The notes under the pieces are model-generated. The model saw only the letters and a list, made by a program, of their open reading frames with translations, had not been told where the DNA came from and did no database searches. Shown piece after piece: positions 1 through 12,732 of a stretch of DNA of 64,000 nucleotides. This DNA is from Gammaproteobacteria bacterium (GTDB lineage: Bacteria > Pseudomonadota > Gammaproteobacteria > Pseudomonadales > Azotimanducaceae), in NCBI GenBank assembly GCA_030425195.1, contig JAUIAV010000013.1, positions 53,501 to 117,500 on the forward strand, read 5' to 3'. Both the position numbers and the translations under genes were made by a program. The first letter of the stretch is position 1. Each line of letters opens with the position of its first letter.

Positions 1-384
<384 letters not shown>

Positions 385-392
385 GCTCGAGA

Positions 393-424
393 CTTTTTCG
401 AGAGACGGCTTTTTCGAGAGACGG
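393..424. repeat. 16-bp perfect tandem duplication after the dapB stop
   Basis: CTTTTTCGAGAGACGG occurs twice without a gap (393-408 and 409-424), nine bases beyond the dapB stop codon. It is one of several short tandem duplications at gene boundaries in this window (42451-42488, 43043-43102, 45040-45066, 62806-62835). Confidence 0.9.
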
Positions 425-471
425 CTAGGCTTCACCGACACTCTCCGGTAGACTACGCGCCCCAGATCAGC

Positions 472-496
472 GGGAGCAGTCGCTTCCGCTTTTTTT
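472..496 (+). terminator. terminator or attenuator between dapB and carA
   Basis: GGGAGC (472-477) and GCTTCC (482-487) form a 6-bp stem with one G-T pair around a four-base loop. After GC comes a run of seven T (490-496). It can end dapB transcription. Lying 38 bases ahead of the carA start, it could also attenuate carAB; no competing antiterminator was worked out. Confidence 0.5.
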
Positions 497-534
497 CGGG
501 CGGGGCTTGAGTTCCCGGCATCTGCAACGAGGTT

Positions 535-1691
535 TTGGGCACGACATTGACACCGGCGTTACTCGCCCTTGAGGACGGCAGCCTGTTTCACGGGTCGTCC
601 ATTGGTATTGAGGGTCAGTCCGCAGGTGAGGTGGTATTCAACACCGCCATGACGGGTTACCAGGAGATTCTCACGGACCCGTCCTACGCCCGCCAGATCG
701 TCACCCTCACCTATCCCCAGATCGGAAACACCGGCGCCAATCCCGAAGACGTGGAATCGGATCGGGTCTGGGCCAGTGGCCTGGTCATCCGGCAGCTTCC
801 CCGCCGGGCCAGCAACTGGCGCATGACCATGACGTTGCCCGAATACCTGCAATCCGAAAGCGTGGTGGCGATCGCCGAGGTGGATACCCGCCGTCTGACC
901 CGTCTCATCCGGGAGAAAGGGGCGCTCGCCGGCTGCATCGTTGCAGGCGACGCGACGGAAGCGGAGGCTCTGGCCGCCGCGCGGGCTTTTCCTGGACTGG
1001 CCGGCATGGATCTGGCCCGGGTGGTGACGCGTGCAGATCGGGCCGACTGGACAGAATCTGTCTGGAACCTGGAATCCGGGTACGGCAGTCGAGGCGATGA
1101 GCGTTTCCACGTGGTCGCTTACGACTTCGGCGTCAAACGGAACATTCTCCGCCTGCTGGCAGCCCGCGGCTGCCGGATCACGGTGGTCCCCGCCACGACC
1201 ACGGCCGAAGAAGCGATGGCCCTGAATCCGGACGGGATTTTTCTCTCTAACGGCCCCGGCGATCCGGAACCCTGTCTTTATGCGATCGAGGCCATCCGGG
1301 CTCTGCTCGATGCGGACCTGCCCATCTTCGGAATCTGTCTCGGTCATCAGCTGCTTTCCCTCGCCAGCGGTGCCGATACGGTGAAGATGCCGCACGGACA
1401 CCACGGCGCCAATCACCCGGTGAAGGATCTGCGTTCCGGACAGGTGATCATCACCAGTCAGAATCACGGCTTCGCCGTGGACGTGGAATCACTGCCGAAC
1501 TGCCTCGAGACCACTCATGTGTCGCTGTTCGACGGAACGCTCCAGGGCGTGCGCAGAACGGACCGCCGGGCCTTCGGCTTTCAGGGCCACCCGGAGGCGA
1601 GCCCGGGGCCGCAGGACTGCGAGTACCTCTTCGATGAATTCGTGACGCTGATGACGGATGCTGCCGGCGGCCGCGGAAAAGGCGCCCACTG

Positions 1692-1692
<1 letters not shown>
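535..1692 (+). CDS. carA: carbamoyl-phosphate synthase small (glutaminase) subunit
   Basis: Hydrolyses glutamine and channels ammonia to CarB for carbamoyl phosphate, the precursor of arginine and pyrimidines. The N-terminal CarA-specific domain begins [14 protein letters not shown]. The C-terminal class I glutamine amidotransferase domain carries the nucleophile in GICLGHQ (Cys268) and the His-x-Glu pair in GHPEA (His352, Glu354). Length 385 aa is normal. The start is unsettled: no ATG fits. TTG 535 has an AGG only two bases upstream, while TTG 547 gives [11 protein letters not shown] with a spacing of about 14. The stop overlaps the carB start (TGATG), implying translational coupling. Confidence 0.96.
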
Positions 1693-4928
<3,236 letters not shown>

Positions 4929-4933
4929 GACGC

Positions 4934-5761
4934 ATGCCTGACCAGTCCTTTGAGGGCATCGACGCCGGTCGCAGCTTCGACTGGGGACGTGCTGCAGAGG
5001 ACTACGATCGTTTCCGCCCCGGTCCGCCGGACAGCTTCTACCGGAAGCTGCAGGCGCTGGATGTGGGTCTCCCCGATCAGCGGATTCTCGACATCGGTAC
5101 CGGCACCGGTCTTCTGGCCCGGCGTTTCGCGGCCGCGGGCAGTCGCGTCTGCGGTATCGATCTGGCCGAGCCGCAGGTCCACATGGCGGAACAGGCCGCC
5201 CGCGAGGATGGGGTCGGTGTGAACTTCCAGGTCGCCGCGGCGGAAGCGCTGCCCTTTTCTCCGGGAAGCTTCGACGTGGTCAGCGCCTGTCAGTGCTGGT
5301 GGTATTTCGATCTCGACCGGGTGCTGCCGGAGGTGCGTCGGGTCCTGGCATCGGATGGCCGCCTGGTGGTGTCCTATTTCAGTTTTCTGCCCCGGCTCGA
5401 CCCCGTCGTCGCCGCTTCGGAGGCGCTGGTGCTCGAATTCAATCCCCGCTGGAGCGGCGCTGACTGGGATGGCCGCACGAATCCGCTCCCGGGCTGGTCC
5501 CGGGACGACTTCCGCCTCGTGGGTCTGTTCGAGTACGACGAAGCCATACCCTTCACCCGGGAGAGCTGGCGCGGGCGCATGCGGGCGCTCAGGGGTATTG
5601 CGGCAAGCCTGTCCGGGGAAGAGATCGAAACGTTCGATCGCGCGCACGAACAGCGCCTCACCGAGCTGGTGCCGGAATCGTTCCGGATTCTGCATCGCAT
5701 TCACGCCCAGATCTTCTCGCTCGCAGATCGCGCCGGCAGGGCGGCTACGGCGGGGTGCTGA
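4934..5761 (+). CDS. class I SAM-dependent methyltransferase
   Basis: 275-aa cytoplasmic enzyme of the Methyltransferase-11 type. SAM-binding motif I is ILDIGTGTGLLARRFAAAG (about residues 50-70), with the acidic post-motif GIDLAEPQ and a motif IV-like segment PGSFDVVSACQCWWYFD. The N-terminal SFDWGRAAEDYDRFRPGPP is common in small-molecule methyltransferases of this class. The substrate cannot be inferred. It starts five bases after carB and may share its transcript. Its 3' end overlaps that of the convergent 5745-6197 gene by 17 bases. Confidence 0.85.
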   Translation: MPDQSFEGIDAGRSFDWGRAAEDYDRFRPGPPDSFYRKLQALDVGLPDQRILDIGTGTGLLARRFAAAGSRVCGIDLAEPQVHMAEQAAREDGVGVNFQVAAAEALPFSPGSFDVVSACQCWWYFDLDRVLPEVRRVLASDGRLVVSYFSFLPRLDPVVAASEALVLEFNPRWSGADWDGRTNPLPGWSRDDFRLVGLFEYDEAIPFTRESWRGRMRALRGIAASLSGEEIETFDRAHEQRLTELVPESFRILHRIHAQIFSLADRAGRAATAGC

Positions 5762-6197
5762 ATCCACCCAGTCCGAAGATGATCAGCGCGGCCGCCGTCA
5801 GAGCGCCTAGCGAACCCAGCAGAAACGCATAGCGTACGGCTCGGTGATATCGGAAGGCCGCGCGGCGCTGTTCTCTGGCCGCGGTGCTGAGCAGGCCGTC
5901 TACTGCCCCGTAGACCAGGGCTCTGGCCGCCAGGCGGGTGGCCCGGTCCTCCATCGTGTCCGTGCTCTGTCGGGCAATCTGCTTGGCCATCCCCTTGCAT
6001 GCGGCGTCGAATACTTCTTCGCGGCGTGTGCGGCCGCGCCGCGTCCAGGCGAACCGGCGGCGCGCTTCGAGCATCTGCCGGTACCGGGAGATCAACTCGT
6101 CACGATGCTTGCTGTCCCGCTCCGATGCGGACGTGCGCTTGAGCTCAGACTCCCGCGCCGCCCCGGGCAGAGACAGAACGATTTCCTCTACTGGCAT
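5745..6197 (-). CDS. small hypothetical protein with C-terminal membrane segment
   Basis: 150 aa, family not recognised. The N-terminal two thirds is charged and Arg-rich (RYRQMLEARRRFAWTRRGR) and predicted cytoplasmic and helical; a hydrophobic stretch (AFLLGSLGALTAAALIIFGLG, about residues 123-144) near the C-terminus suggests a tail-anchored inner-membrane protein. The reading frame extends further upstream, but ATG 6197 is preferred because AGAGGG lies eight bases before it and the encoded residues upstream look non-coding. It is convergent with the methyltransferase and divergent from the eleven-gene block, sharing the 6198-6481 region with it. Confidence 0.6.
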   Translation of the reverse strand: MPVEEIVLSLPGAARESELKRTSASERDSKHRDELISRYRQMLEARRRFAWTRRGRTRREEVFDAACKGMAKQIARQSTDTMEDRATRLAARALVYGAVDGLLSTAAREQRRAAFRYHRAVRYAFLLGSLGALTAAALIIFGLGGFSTPP

Positions 6198-6481
6198 GTA
6201 AGTGTCCCTCTTCGCGGGAGTATCCAGACAATCCGGTTCACAAACTGTGAAGCAGTTCCGCGTCCGGACGGCACCGGTCAGCTGTCGGCAGTCGGGAGGA
6301 GAACGGCTGCGCACCCTGATGCGCCGATGGGCCCGGCATGGACAAACGTGCAGTTCGTCACAAACCCGCAGACACAATTCGTAAAGACTTTGTGCCGGCC
6401 TGTGGTGGACGGTCACCGCGGCAGCACCGGTGGGACAGAAGGTCCGGTGCGAGGGATCTGGAGAGAATCAGGGACAACCTC
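6198..6481. promoter_or_regulatory. divergent intergenic region with a palindrome
   Basis: This 284-base gap separates the 5745-6197 gene (minus) from the first gene of the large plus-strand block, so promoters for both are expected here. A perfect inverted repeat, TTCACA AAC TGTGAA, lies at 6237-6251, 40 bases above the minus-strand start. A weaker pair, CACAA (6373-6377) and TTGTG (6390-6394), lies nearer the plus-strand gene. No convincing -35/-10 pair was found on either strand. Confidence 0.45.
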
Positions 6482-7024
6482 ATGCAAAAGCCGATTGCAG
6501 CGACCTTCGTGGCCGCAGTGTTTTTGGGATGCAGTGCTCTGGGATGGAATACCGCCCGGGCTGCCGAGCCTTCCGCGCAGGAGCTCCGCAGCCTGGATGA
6601 GCAGGTGCAGGAGATCAAAACGGATGTGCTGGCCATCGCGGCGGAGCTGAGTGCGCTGGAGGAGCAGCTGCTGTTTCCGTCCAGTACTCAGGTTTCCGTG
6701 TTCGTATCGCTCGAACGCCCCGATGCTTTCCGGCTCGATGCGGTCCGGGTGACCATCGATGGTGAGCTGGCTGCGCATCACATCTACAGCTTCAAAGAGC
6801 TCGACGCCCTGGCCAGTGGCGGCGTCCAGCGGATATTCACGGGTAATCTGCCGGGCGGGGAGCACGAGCTTGCCGTTACGGTGGTCGGCAAACTGCCATC
6901 GGGTAAGGACTACCAGCAGACAGAGCAGTTCACTTTCGAGAAGAGTATCGATCCCCGTCTCCTGGGTATCGCGCTGGCAGGACCTGGCGCGGGCGAGGCG
7001 GCGATCCAGCTGAACGACTGGTAG
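6482..7024 (+). CDS. secreted coiled-coil/beta-domain protein, first gene of envelope-machine block
   Basis: 180-aa exported protein of unrecognised family. A signal peptide is clear (MQKPIAATFVAAVFLGCSALGWNTARA, cleavage about residue 27). A short heptad-rich helix follows (LRSLDEQVQEIKTDVLAIAAELSALEEQLLF in pieces, about 35-65), then a likely beta-sandwich carrying VSVFVSLERPDAFRLDAVRV and GGEHELAVTVVGKLPSG. ATG 6482 has AGGG at suitable spacing; the frame is open further upstream but without signal-peptide character. It begins a run of eleven co-oriented genes and is two bases from the next start, so it probably works in the periplasm with the TPR proteins. Confidence 0.75.
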   Translation: MQKPIAATFVAAVFLGCSALGWNTARAAEPSAQELRSLDEQVQEIKTDVLAIAAELSALEEQLLFPSSTQVSVFVSLERPDAFRLDAVRVTIDGELAAHHIYSFKELDALASGGVQRIFTGNLPGGEHELAVTVVGKLPSGKDYQQTEQFTFEKSIDPRLLGIALAGPGAGEAAIQLNDW

Positions 7025-7026
7025 TC

Positions 7027-8928
7027 ATGCGCCGTCAGGTTCATGTCCTGTTGCTGTTCGCGGCTGTTGCGCTGATGGCGCCTGCCGGAATCGCGGCCCA
7101 GGCGCCGCAACGGGATCTGTATTTCGCAGAGGCGGTGTTCTGGGCGAAGCAGGGTCTCTACTTCGATGCCCTCGAGCGGCTGGATACTGAGATCACGCAG
7201 CATCGGGGTCTGGATGAGCCGGAGCTGGATACGCTGTATCCGTTCATCCACGACGCCGAGTTCTTCGTGGGCGATTTCGAACTCAATTTCCGCATGCATC
7301 ACCGGGCCGGACGCGCCATTGCCGCCGTTCTCGAAGGCAACGTACCGGAGGTGGTCCGTAACGAAGCGGCCTATCGTCTCGCCCGGATCCATTTTCAGAA
7401 AGGGCAGCTGAAGGACGCGCTGATTGCCATCGAGCGGATAGATGGCCGGGTGCCGGCCGAGATCCGGGACGATGTGGATTATCTGCGGGCCAACATCTAT
7501 CTGGCGACGGCGAGACCCGAGGAAGCCAGGCCCATTCTGCGCCGGCTGCAGGGTGCGAGAGCCCTCACCGGTTTCCCGGAGTACAACCTGGCGATTGCCG
7601 ACCTGCAGGAGCAGGACACGGAAGCCGCACTCCATCAGTTCGAGAAGGCCGGGTCGGTGAAGGCGTCGGACGAGTCGACGCGGGCGATCAGGGACAAATC
7701 GAACCTGGTGCGGGGCACCCTGCTGCTGGAAGCCGGACGCTATGACGAAGCCAAGACTGCACTCGAGCGGGTCCGGCTCGACGGCCCCTTTTCCAATCAG
7801 GCGCTGCTGTCCGCAGGCTGGGCAGACACGCATCAGAGCCGGTACGAGAAAGCACTGGTGCCCTGGAACATTCTGGTGGCACGGAACCGGACGGACCCCG
7901 CGGTGCAGGAAGCCATGCTGGCGCTCCCCTATGCCTATGGCGCGCTGAACGTCCACGGTCGCGCCGCCGTGCTCTACAACCAGGCCCTCGAATCGTTCGG
8001 GTCAGAGCTCAACCGTCTGGACGCCTCCATCGAAGCCATCCGGGAAGGCAGATTTCTCGAGGCGCTGGTCCGGGAGGAGATCCGCAAGGACCGGGACTGG
8101 GTGATCCGGCTGCGGAGTCTGCCCGAGGCACCGGAAACCTACTACCTCATGGAGCTGATGGCGTCACACGACTTCCAGACCGGCCTGTCCAACTACCTGG
8201 ACATGGAGGACCTGCGCAGAAGGCTGTCCCGATGGGGGGCGAGCTTTGACGCGTTCGACGGCATCATCGCCGCCCGGCGGGACTATTTCGAGCCGAGGCT
8301 GCCGGCGCTGGACAAGCAGTTCCGGGATGTGGATTCCAGGCGCCGGTTGCGTCTGGAGCAGCATGAGATTCTATCCGACCGGCTGCAGAGCATGCTGGTT
8401 GCGCCGCGGCCCGAGTTTCTGGCGACGACCGGCGAGCGAGTGGTCTCCGCCCGGCTCGAAGCGCTCAGGGAAGGGCTCGATGCGGACGCGGATGCCGAAC
8501 TGATCGAACGTATCGGCCGACTGCAGGGCCTGATCACCTGGCAGGTGAAGACGGCCTATCACGAACGGCTGACGGCGTTCTACGGTCATCTGCAGGATTC
8601 CCAGCAGGCCATCGATCTTCTGACCGAGCAGTACGACGCCTACGTGCGTGTCAGACAGGCGGCCACACACAGCTACGTGGGATACGACAGGACGATCAAG
8701 CGCCTGCGCACCCGGGTCGGAGAGGCCTCCAGCCGGATCGACCGACTGATGGCCCGCCAGGGATACCTGCTGGAGCAGGTGGCCATCCGGGAGCTCGAAG
8801 CGAGATCACGCAGACTCGAAGGCTACGAAGAGCGGGCCCGTTATGCGCTCGCGGACAGCTACGACCGGGCCACGGCCGCGCAGGCAGCCGTCGAAACTGC
8901 CCTGCCTGCGGGGGTTGAAGGCGAATGA
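7027..8928 (+). CDS. periplasmic TPR-like and coiled-coil protein
   Basis: 633 aa with a classical signal peptide (MRRQVHVLLLFAAVALMAPAGIAAQA). The N-terminal half has tandem TPR-like helix pairs, such as AVFWAKQGLYFDALERLDTE, EAAYRLARIHFQKGQLKDAL and TLLLEAGRYDEAKTALERV. The C-terminal 250 residues are highly charged and helical, probably coiled coil. No enzymatic motif is visible. It starts two bases after the preceding stop and ends in an ATGA overlap with the next gene, so the genes are translationally coupled. By analogy with TPR proteins of the Myxococcus Glt system it may be a periplasmic scaffold, but direct homology is not shown. Confidence 0.75.
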   Translation: MRRQVHVLLLFAAVALMAPAGIAAQAPQRDLYFAEAVFWAKQGLYFDALERLDTEITQHRGLDEPELDTLYPFIHDAEFFVGDFELNFRMHHRAGRAIAAVLEGNVPEVVRNEAAYRLARIHFQKGQLKDALIAIERIDGRVPAEIRDDVDYLRANIYLATARPEEARPILRRLQGARALTGFPEYNLAIADLQEQDTEAALHQFEKAGSVKASDESTRAIRDKSNLVRGTLLLEAGRYDEAKTALERVRLDGPFSNQALLSAGWADTHQSRYEKALVPWNILVARNRTDPAVQEAMLALPYAYGALNVHGRAAVLYNQALESFGSELNRLDASIEAIREGRFLEALVREEIRKDRDWVIRLRSLPEAPETYYLMELMASHDFQTGLSNYLDMEDLRRRLSRWGASFDAFDGIIAARRDYFEPRLPALDKQFRDVDSRRRLRLEQHEILSDRLQSMLVAPRPEFLATTGERVVSARLEALREGLDADADAELIERIGRLQGLITWQVKTAYHERLTAFYGHLQDSQQAIDLLTEQYDAYVRVRQAATHSYVGYDRTIKRLRTRVGEASSRIDRLMARQGYLLEQVAIRELEARSRRLEGYEERARYALADSYDRATAAQAAVETALPAGVEGE

Positions 8929-11900
8929 GACGTACCCTGAGTCCAACCTTCGTTGCCTTCCTGCTCATCGCCGGCTGTCAGTCCAGTCCCGACCGAACCA
9001 CGATTGCGCAGCTGCGGACCGTTTCGCCGGATCTGGAGGAAGTTGCCGTCGACGACAGCCTGGTCAAGGCCATGACAGGCTATCAGCGCTTCCTCGATGA
9101 CACACCGGAGCACGCCATGGCGCCGGAAGCCATGCGGCGTCTCGCAGATCTGCAGATCGAGAAGGAATACGGGGTCATCGGTGATGGGGCGCCGATGGAT
9201 GTGATCGAGCTGCCGGCACCGAAGAGCCTGCCGCCGGCCGAAGTCGCGGTTGCGGCGTCCGCGGCGGCACAGGGTCCGCGGCCCGTCATCGAGACCGATG
9301 CGGAGTTCGAGCGGCGTGCCAGTGCGCCGGACACTCTGGCATCCCGGTCGGCCGAGGCGCTGACCCTGCCGGATGGTGCCGGCGAGGCTCCCGCGCCGGC
9401 GGGCCCGCAACAGGCCATCGAGACCTATGAGCGCATTCTGACCGAGTACCCCTGGTACGAGCGCAACGACCAGGTGCTCTATCAGATGGCCAGAGCCTAC
9501 GACGAGCTGGGCAGGCCGGATGAGGCGATGGACGTGGTCGAGCGCCTGATCGGTGAATACCCCGATTCCCGGTACGTGGACGAGGTCTTCTTCCGTCGCG
9601 GCGAGTACTACTTCGTGCGCAGGAAGTACATGGACGCTGAGGAAGCCTATCTTTCCGTGGTCCGGATGGGCGAGCGGTCGCCATTCTACGAGCTGGCGCT
9701 CTACAAGCTCGGCTGGTCGTTCTACAAGCAGGAGCTCTACGAGGAGGCCCTGCATCAGTACATCGCTCTGCTCGATCACAAACTGGCCACGGGCTACGAC
9801 TTCGACGCGGACTACGCACGGGAGAACGAAGGTGAAGAACGCCGGGTTGCCGACACCTTCCGGGTGATCAGCCTGAGCTTCTCCAATCTCGGTGGGCCGG
9901 AAATGCTGAACGAGTACTTCACGGCCTACGGGAGCCGGAGTTTCGAAGACCGTATTTACCGCAACCTGGCCGAATTTCACTTCGATAAACGCCGCTTCAA
10001 CGATGCTGCCGAGACCTATAAGGCATTCGTGGAGCTGAACCCCCTGCACCGGATATCGCCGCATTTCGGTATGCGGATTTCCGAAATCTACGGAGAAGGC
10101 AATTTCCCGCTGCTGGTCGTGGAGTCGAAGAAGGATTTCGCCAACCGATACGGGATGCAGGCCGAGTACTGGCAGCATTTTGATCAGGCATCGATGCCCG
10201 ACGTGCTCGGATATCTGAAGTCCAATCTGATCGATCTCGCCAATCACTATCACGCGCTCTATCAGGAAGAGACGCTGGCGGAGGAACAGCCGGCCAACTA
10301 CACGCAGGCGCTGCACTGGTATGAAGAGTTCCTCGTCTCCTTCCCCGAAGACACGCAGTCGCCGGGCATCAACTACCAGCTGGCGGATCTTCTGCTGGAG
10401 CATGGAGATTTCGGCCGATCGGCGAGACAGTACGAGCGCACGGCCTATGACTACCCGCCGCACGAACGTGCTTCGGAAGCCGGCTATGCGGCGATCTATG
10501 CGCATCGGCAGCATCTCGAGAGCGTGACGGGTGCACAGCTGCCCGAGGCACGCCTGGCCACCGTGGAGAGCTCCCTGCGCTTCGCCGAGGTCTTCCCGGA
10601 ACACGAGCATGCCGCACCCGTTCTCGGTGCTGCTGCCGAAGATCTCTACGCGATGCAGGACTACGAACGGGCGATCACTTCCGGTCGCTGGCTGATCGGC
10701 ACATATCCGGACGCGGAGGCGGAGTTGCGCCGAACGGCCTGGCTGATCGTCGCGCATGCCTCCTTCGATACCACCCTGTATCCGGATGCGGAGGAAGGCT
10801 ACGGCAGGGTTCTGGCGCTGACGGAACCGGAACGCGAGGAATGGCAGAGCGTGGTGGACAACCTGGCCGCCGCCATCTACAAGCAGGGCGAGCAGGCACG
10901 GCTGCTCGAAGACTATGCCGCCGCAGCCGACCACTTCCTGCGGGTCAAAACCGAAGCGCCCACATCAGAGATCCGCGCGGCAGCGGAATACGATGCCGCT
11001 GCTGCACTCATTCATCTGGAAGACTGGCTGGCAGCAGCCCAGGTGCTCGAGGACTTCCGTTCGACACACCCGGAGCACGAGCTTGGCGGCGAAGCAACCA
11101 GACAGCTCGCGGTCGTCTATGAGAATGCGGGAGAGCTGGACCGATCCGCCAGCGAATACGAACGGATCGCGTCGGAGGCCGACGATCCTGCGGTCCGCCG
11201 CGAAGCCATTCTGGTCGCGGGTGATCTCTATGAGCAGTCCGGCAGCGCAGCCGAAGCCCTGAGAGTCTATGAAGGCTATGTGGCGGAGTTTCCGGAACCG
11301 CTCGAAACCGGTCTGGAAATCCGCTTCAAGATAGCGGGCATGTATGAGCAGGCTGGCGACCGGGGTGCCTATCTCGAACAGCTCGCCGCCATCGTCGATA
11401 TCGATGCGGATTCCGGGAGCTCGAGAACGGATCGGACCCGGTATCTGGCGGCCCGGTCTGCGCTGGTCCTGACCAGGCCGCTGTTCGATGAATTCGCCGG
11501 CCTCCGGCTGACTCAGCCCTTCGAGGAAAGTCTGGAAAGAAAGAAGCGCCTCATGAGCGGAGCGCTCGCAGGTTTCGAGGCGCTGGTGGCGTATGAGGTG
11601 AGCGAGGTCACGGCGGCTTCCACCTACTACCTGGCCCGGATCTACGGGAACTTCAGTCGGTCGCTGATTGAATCCGAGCGGCCCGAGGGACTGAGCGCTG
11701 CGGACATGAATGCCTACGAACTCGTCATCGAGGAGGAGGCCTTTCCGTTCGAAGAGCAATCCATCGCCGTGCACCAGAAGAACCTGGAGCTCATGCGCAC
11801 GGGGATTTTCAACGACTGGATTCAGGAGAGCCTCGATGAGCTCGCGCTTCTGATGCCGGGTCGTTACGCCAAGCATGAACTGAGCAGCGGTTTCGTTGGC

Positions 11901-12053
11901 ACCATCGACCAGTACGCCTATCAGTCACCGTACGTTCCCGAGCCGGATCCCGTGGATTCTGCCGAGGAGCTCGGTGCGCTGAACGAATCGGATGACGGCA
12001 AAGCGGATGAGTTGAACGTAGACCTGGCGGGAGTGAGCGATGTACAGATCTGA
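8925..12053 (+). CDS. large TPR lipoprotein (GltD-like role suggested)
   Basis: 1042-aa predicted lipoprotein: a type II signal ends in LLIAGCQSS with Cys18. Residue +2 is Gln rather than Asp, which favours the outer membrane. After a low-complexity segment (about 80-160) nearly the whole protein is TPR-like repeats, for example QAIETYERILTEYPWYERND, LYKLGWSFYKQELYEEALHQ and RFNDAAETYKAFVELNP. The size and arrangement recall the large TPR protein of the Agl/Glt gliding core, but this is inferred from architecture and neighbours. ATG 8925 overlaps the upstream stop (ATGA), and its 3' end overlaps the next gene by 14 bases. Confidence 0.8.
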   Translation: MRRTLSPTFVAFLLIAGCQSSPDRTTIAQLRTVSPDLEEVAVDDSLVKAMTGYQRFLDDTPEHAMAPEAMRRLADLQIEKEYGVIGDGAPMDVIELPAPKSLPPAEVAVAASAAAQGPRPVIETDAEFERRASAPDTLASRSAEALTLPDGAGEAPAPAGPQQAIETYERILTEYPWYERNDQVLYQMARAYDELGRPDEAMDVVERLIGEYPDSRYVDEVFFRRGEYYFVRRKYMDAEEAYLSVVRMGERSPFYELALYKLGWSFYKQELYEEALHQYIALLDHKLATGYDFDADYARENEGEERRVADTFRVISLSFSNLGGPEMLNEYFTAYGSRSFEDRIYRNLAEFHFDKRRFNDAAETYKAFVELNPLHRISPHFGMRISEIYGEGNFPLLVVESKKDFANRYGMQAEYWQHFDQASMPDVLGYLKSNLIDLANHYHALYQEETLAEEQPANYTQALHWYEEFLVSFPEDTQSPGINYQLADLLLEHGDFGRSARQYERTAYDYPPHERASEAGYAAIYAHRQHLESVTGAQLPEARLATVESSLRFAEVFPEHEHAAPVLGAAAEDLYAMQDYERAITSGRWLIGTYPDAEAELRRTAWLIVAHASFDTTLYPDAEEGYGRVLALTEPEREEWQSVVDNLAAAIYKQGEQARLLEDYAAAADHFLRVKTEAPTSEIRAAAEYDAAAALIHLEDWLAAAQVLEDFRSTHPEHELGGEATRQLAVVYENAGELDRSASEYERIASEADDPAVRREAILVAGDLYEQSGSAAEALRVYEGYVAEFPEPLETGLEIRFKIAGMYEQAGDRGAYLEQLAAIVDIDADSGSSRTDRTRYLAARSALVLTRPLFDEFAGLRLTQPFEESLERKKRLMSGALAGFEALVAYEVSEVTAASTYYLARIYGNFSRSLIESERPEGLSAADMNAYELVIEEEAFPFEEQSIAVHQKNLELMRTGIFNDWIQESLDELALLMPGRYAKHELSSGFVGTIDQYAYQSPYVPEPDPVDSAEELGALNESDDGKADELNVDLAGVSDVQI

Positions 12054-12729
12054 GCGCCACCGGCGGCGGTTTCTGGCGGTTCTGATGGCGGTGCTGATAC
12101 CGGCTCTGCTGTCGGCCTGTACCGCCACCTCCGGACCGTCCGGCGCGAGCAGTCCGGACGCCCCGCCCGCCGCCCGGAAGGCGCGGAAACCGGCGACGGT
12201 GGAGACCCATGGCTCCGGTTTCACAGTGAGTGAGATCGTGCGTATCGACAGCGACGTCCGCAGGGACTATCAGCAGGCGACCTTTCTGCTGGACGCGGGA
12301 CAGCTTGAGGCGGGTGCAGAACTGCTGGAGAGCGTCGTGGAGCGCGCGCCCGAGGTCACCATTCCGCACATCGATCTGGGCATGGCCTATGCCCGTCTGG
12401 GTGAGGATGGAAAGGCGGAGGCCGCGTTGCGCGCGGCGCTGTCACTGGCGCCGAATCATCCTGTGGCGCTCAATGAGATGGGCATTCTCCAGCGTCGTGC
12501 GGGTCGGTTTACGGTCGCCAGGGAGAGCTACGAACGGGCGCTGGCCATACATCCGGGGTTCCACTTTGCCCTTCTGAATCTTGGCGTGCTCTGTGATCTG
12601 TATCTGGAAGATCTCGCCTGTGCGCATGCCAGCTATACGAAGTACGCCGAAATCGTGATCGATGATCCCGAGATCGATATCTGGATTGCCGATGTCGAGA
12701 GCCGGCTCAGCCGGGCTGGCGGGGAGTAG
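12040..12729 (+). CDS. TPR outer-membrane lipoprotein (GltE-like role suggested)
   Basis: 229 aa. The lipobox LLSAC gives Cys27 after an Arg-rich N-region and a hydrophobic core. A Pro/Ala/Ser linker follows, then two to three TPR units (about residues 75-215): YQQATFLLDAGQLEAGAELL, DLGMAYARLGEDGKAEAALR and EMGILQRRAGRFTVARESYE. Resembles small TPR lipoproteins that support secretin or Glt assembly; no partner can be read from sequence alone. Overlaps the preceding gene by 14 bases and lies three bases ahead of the next start. Confidence 0.8.
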   Translation: MYRSERHRRRFLAVLMAVLIPALLSACTATSGPSGASSPDAPPAARKARKPATVETHGSGFTVSEIVRIDSDVRRDYQQATFLLDAGQLEAGAELLESVVERAPEVTIPHIDLGMAYARLGEDGKAEAALRAALSLAPNHPVALNEMGILQRRAGRFTVARESYERALAIHPGFHFALLNLGVLCDLYLEDLACAHASYTKYAEIVIDDPEIDIWIADVESRLSRAGGE

Positions 12730-12732
12730 CTC

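Noticed and set aside
393..424. CRISPR-like or phase-variation repeat arrays
   Set aside because: The tandem repeats in this window are two to three copies, unspaced, and lie outside coding frames, so they are neither CRISPR arrays nor frame-switching tracts.
6237..6251. Palindrome TTCACA-AAC-TGTGAA as a CRP site
   Set aside because: CRP sites are TGTGA-N6-TCACA; here the half-sites are in the opposite order with a 3-base spacer.
8859..10934. Minus-strand frame of 691 codons inside the TPR lipoprotein gene
   Set aside because: The plus-strand frame has a lipobox and TPR periodicity; the opposite frame has neither signal nor domain features.
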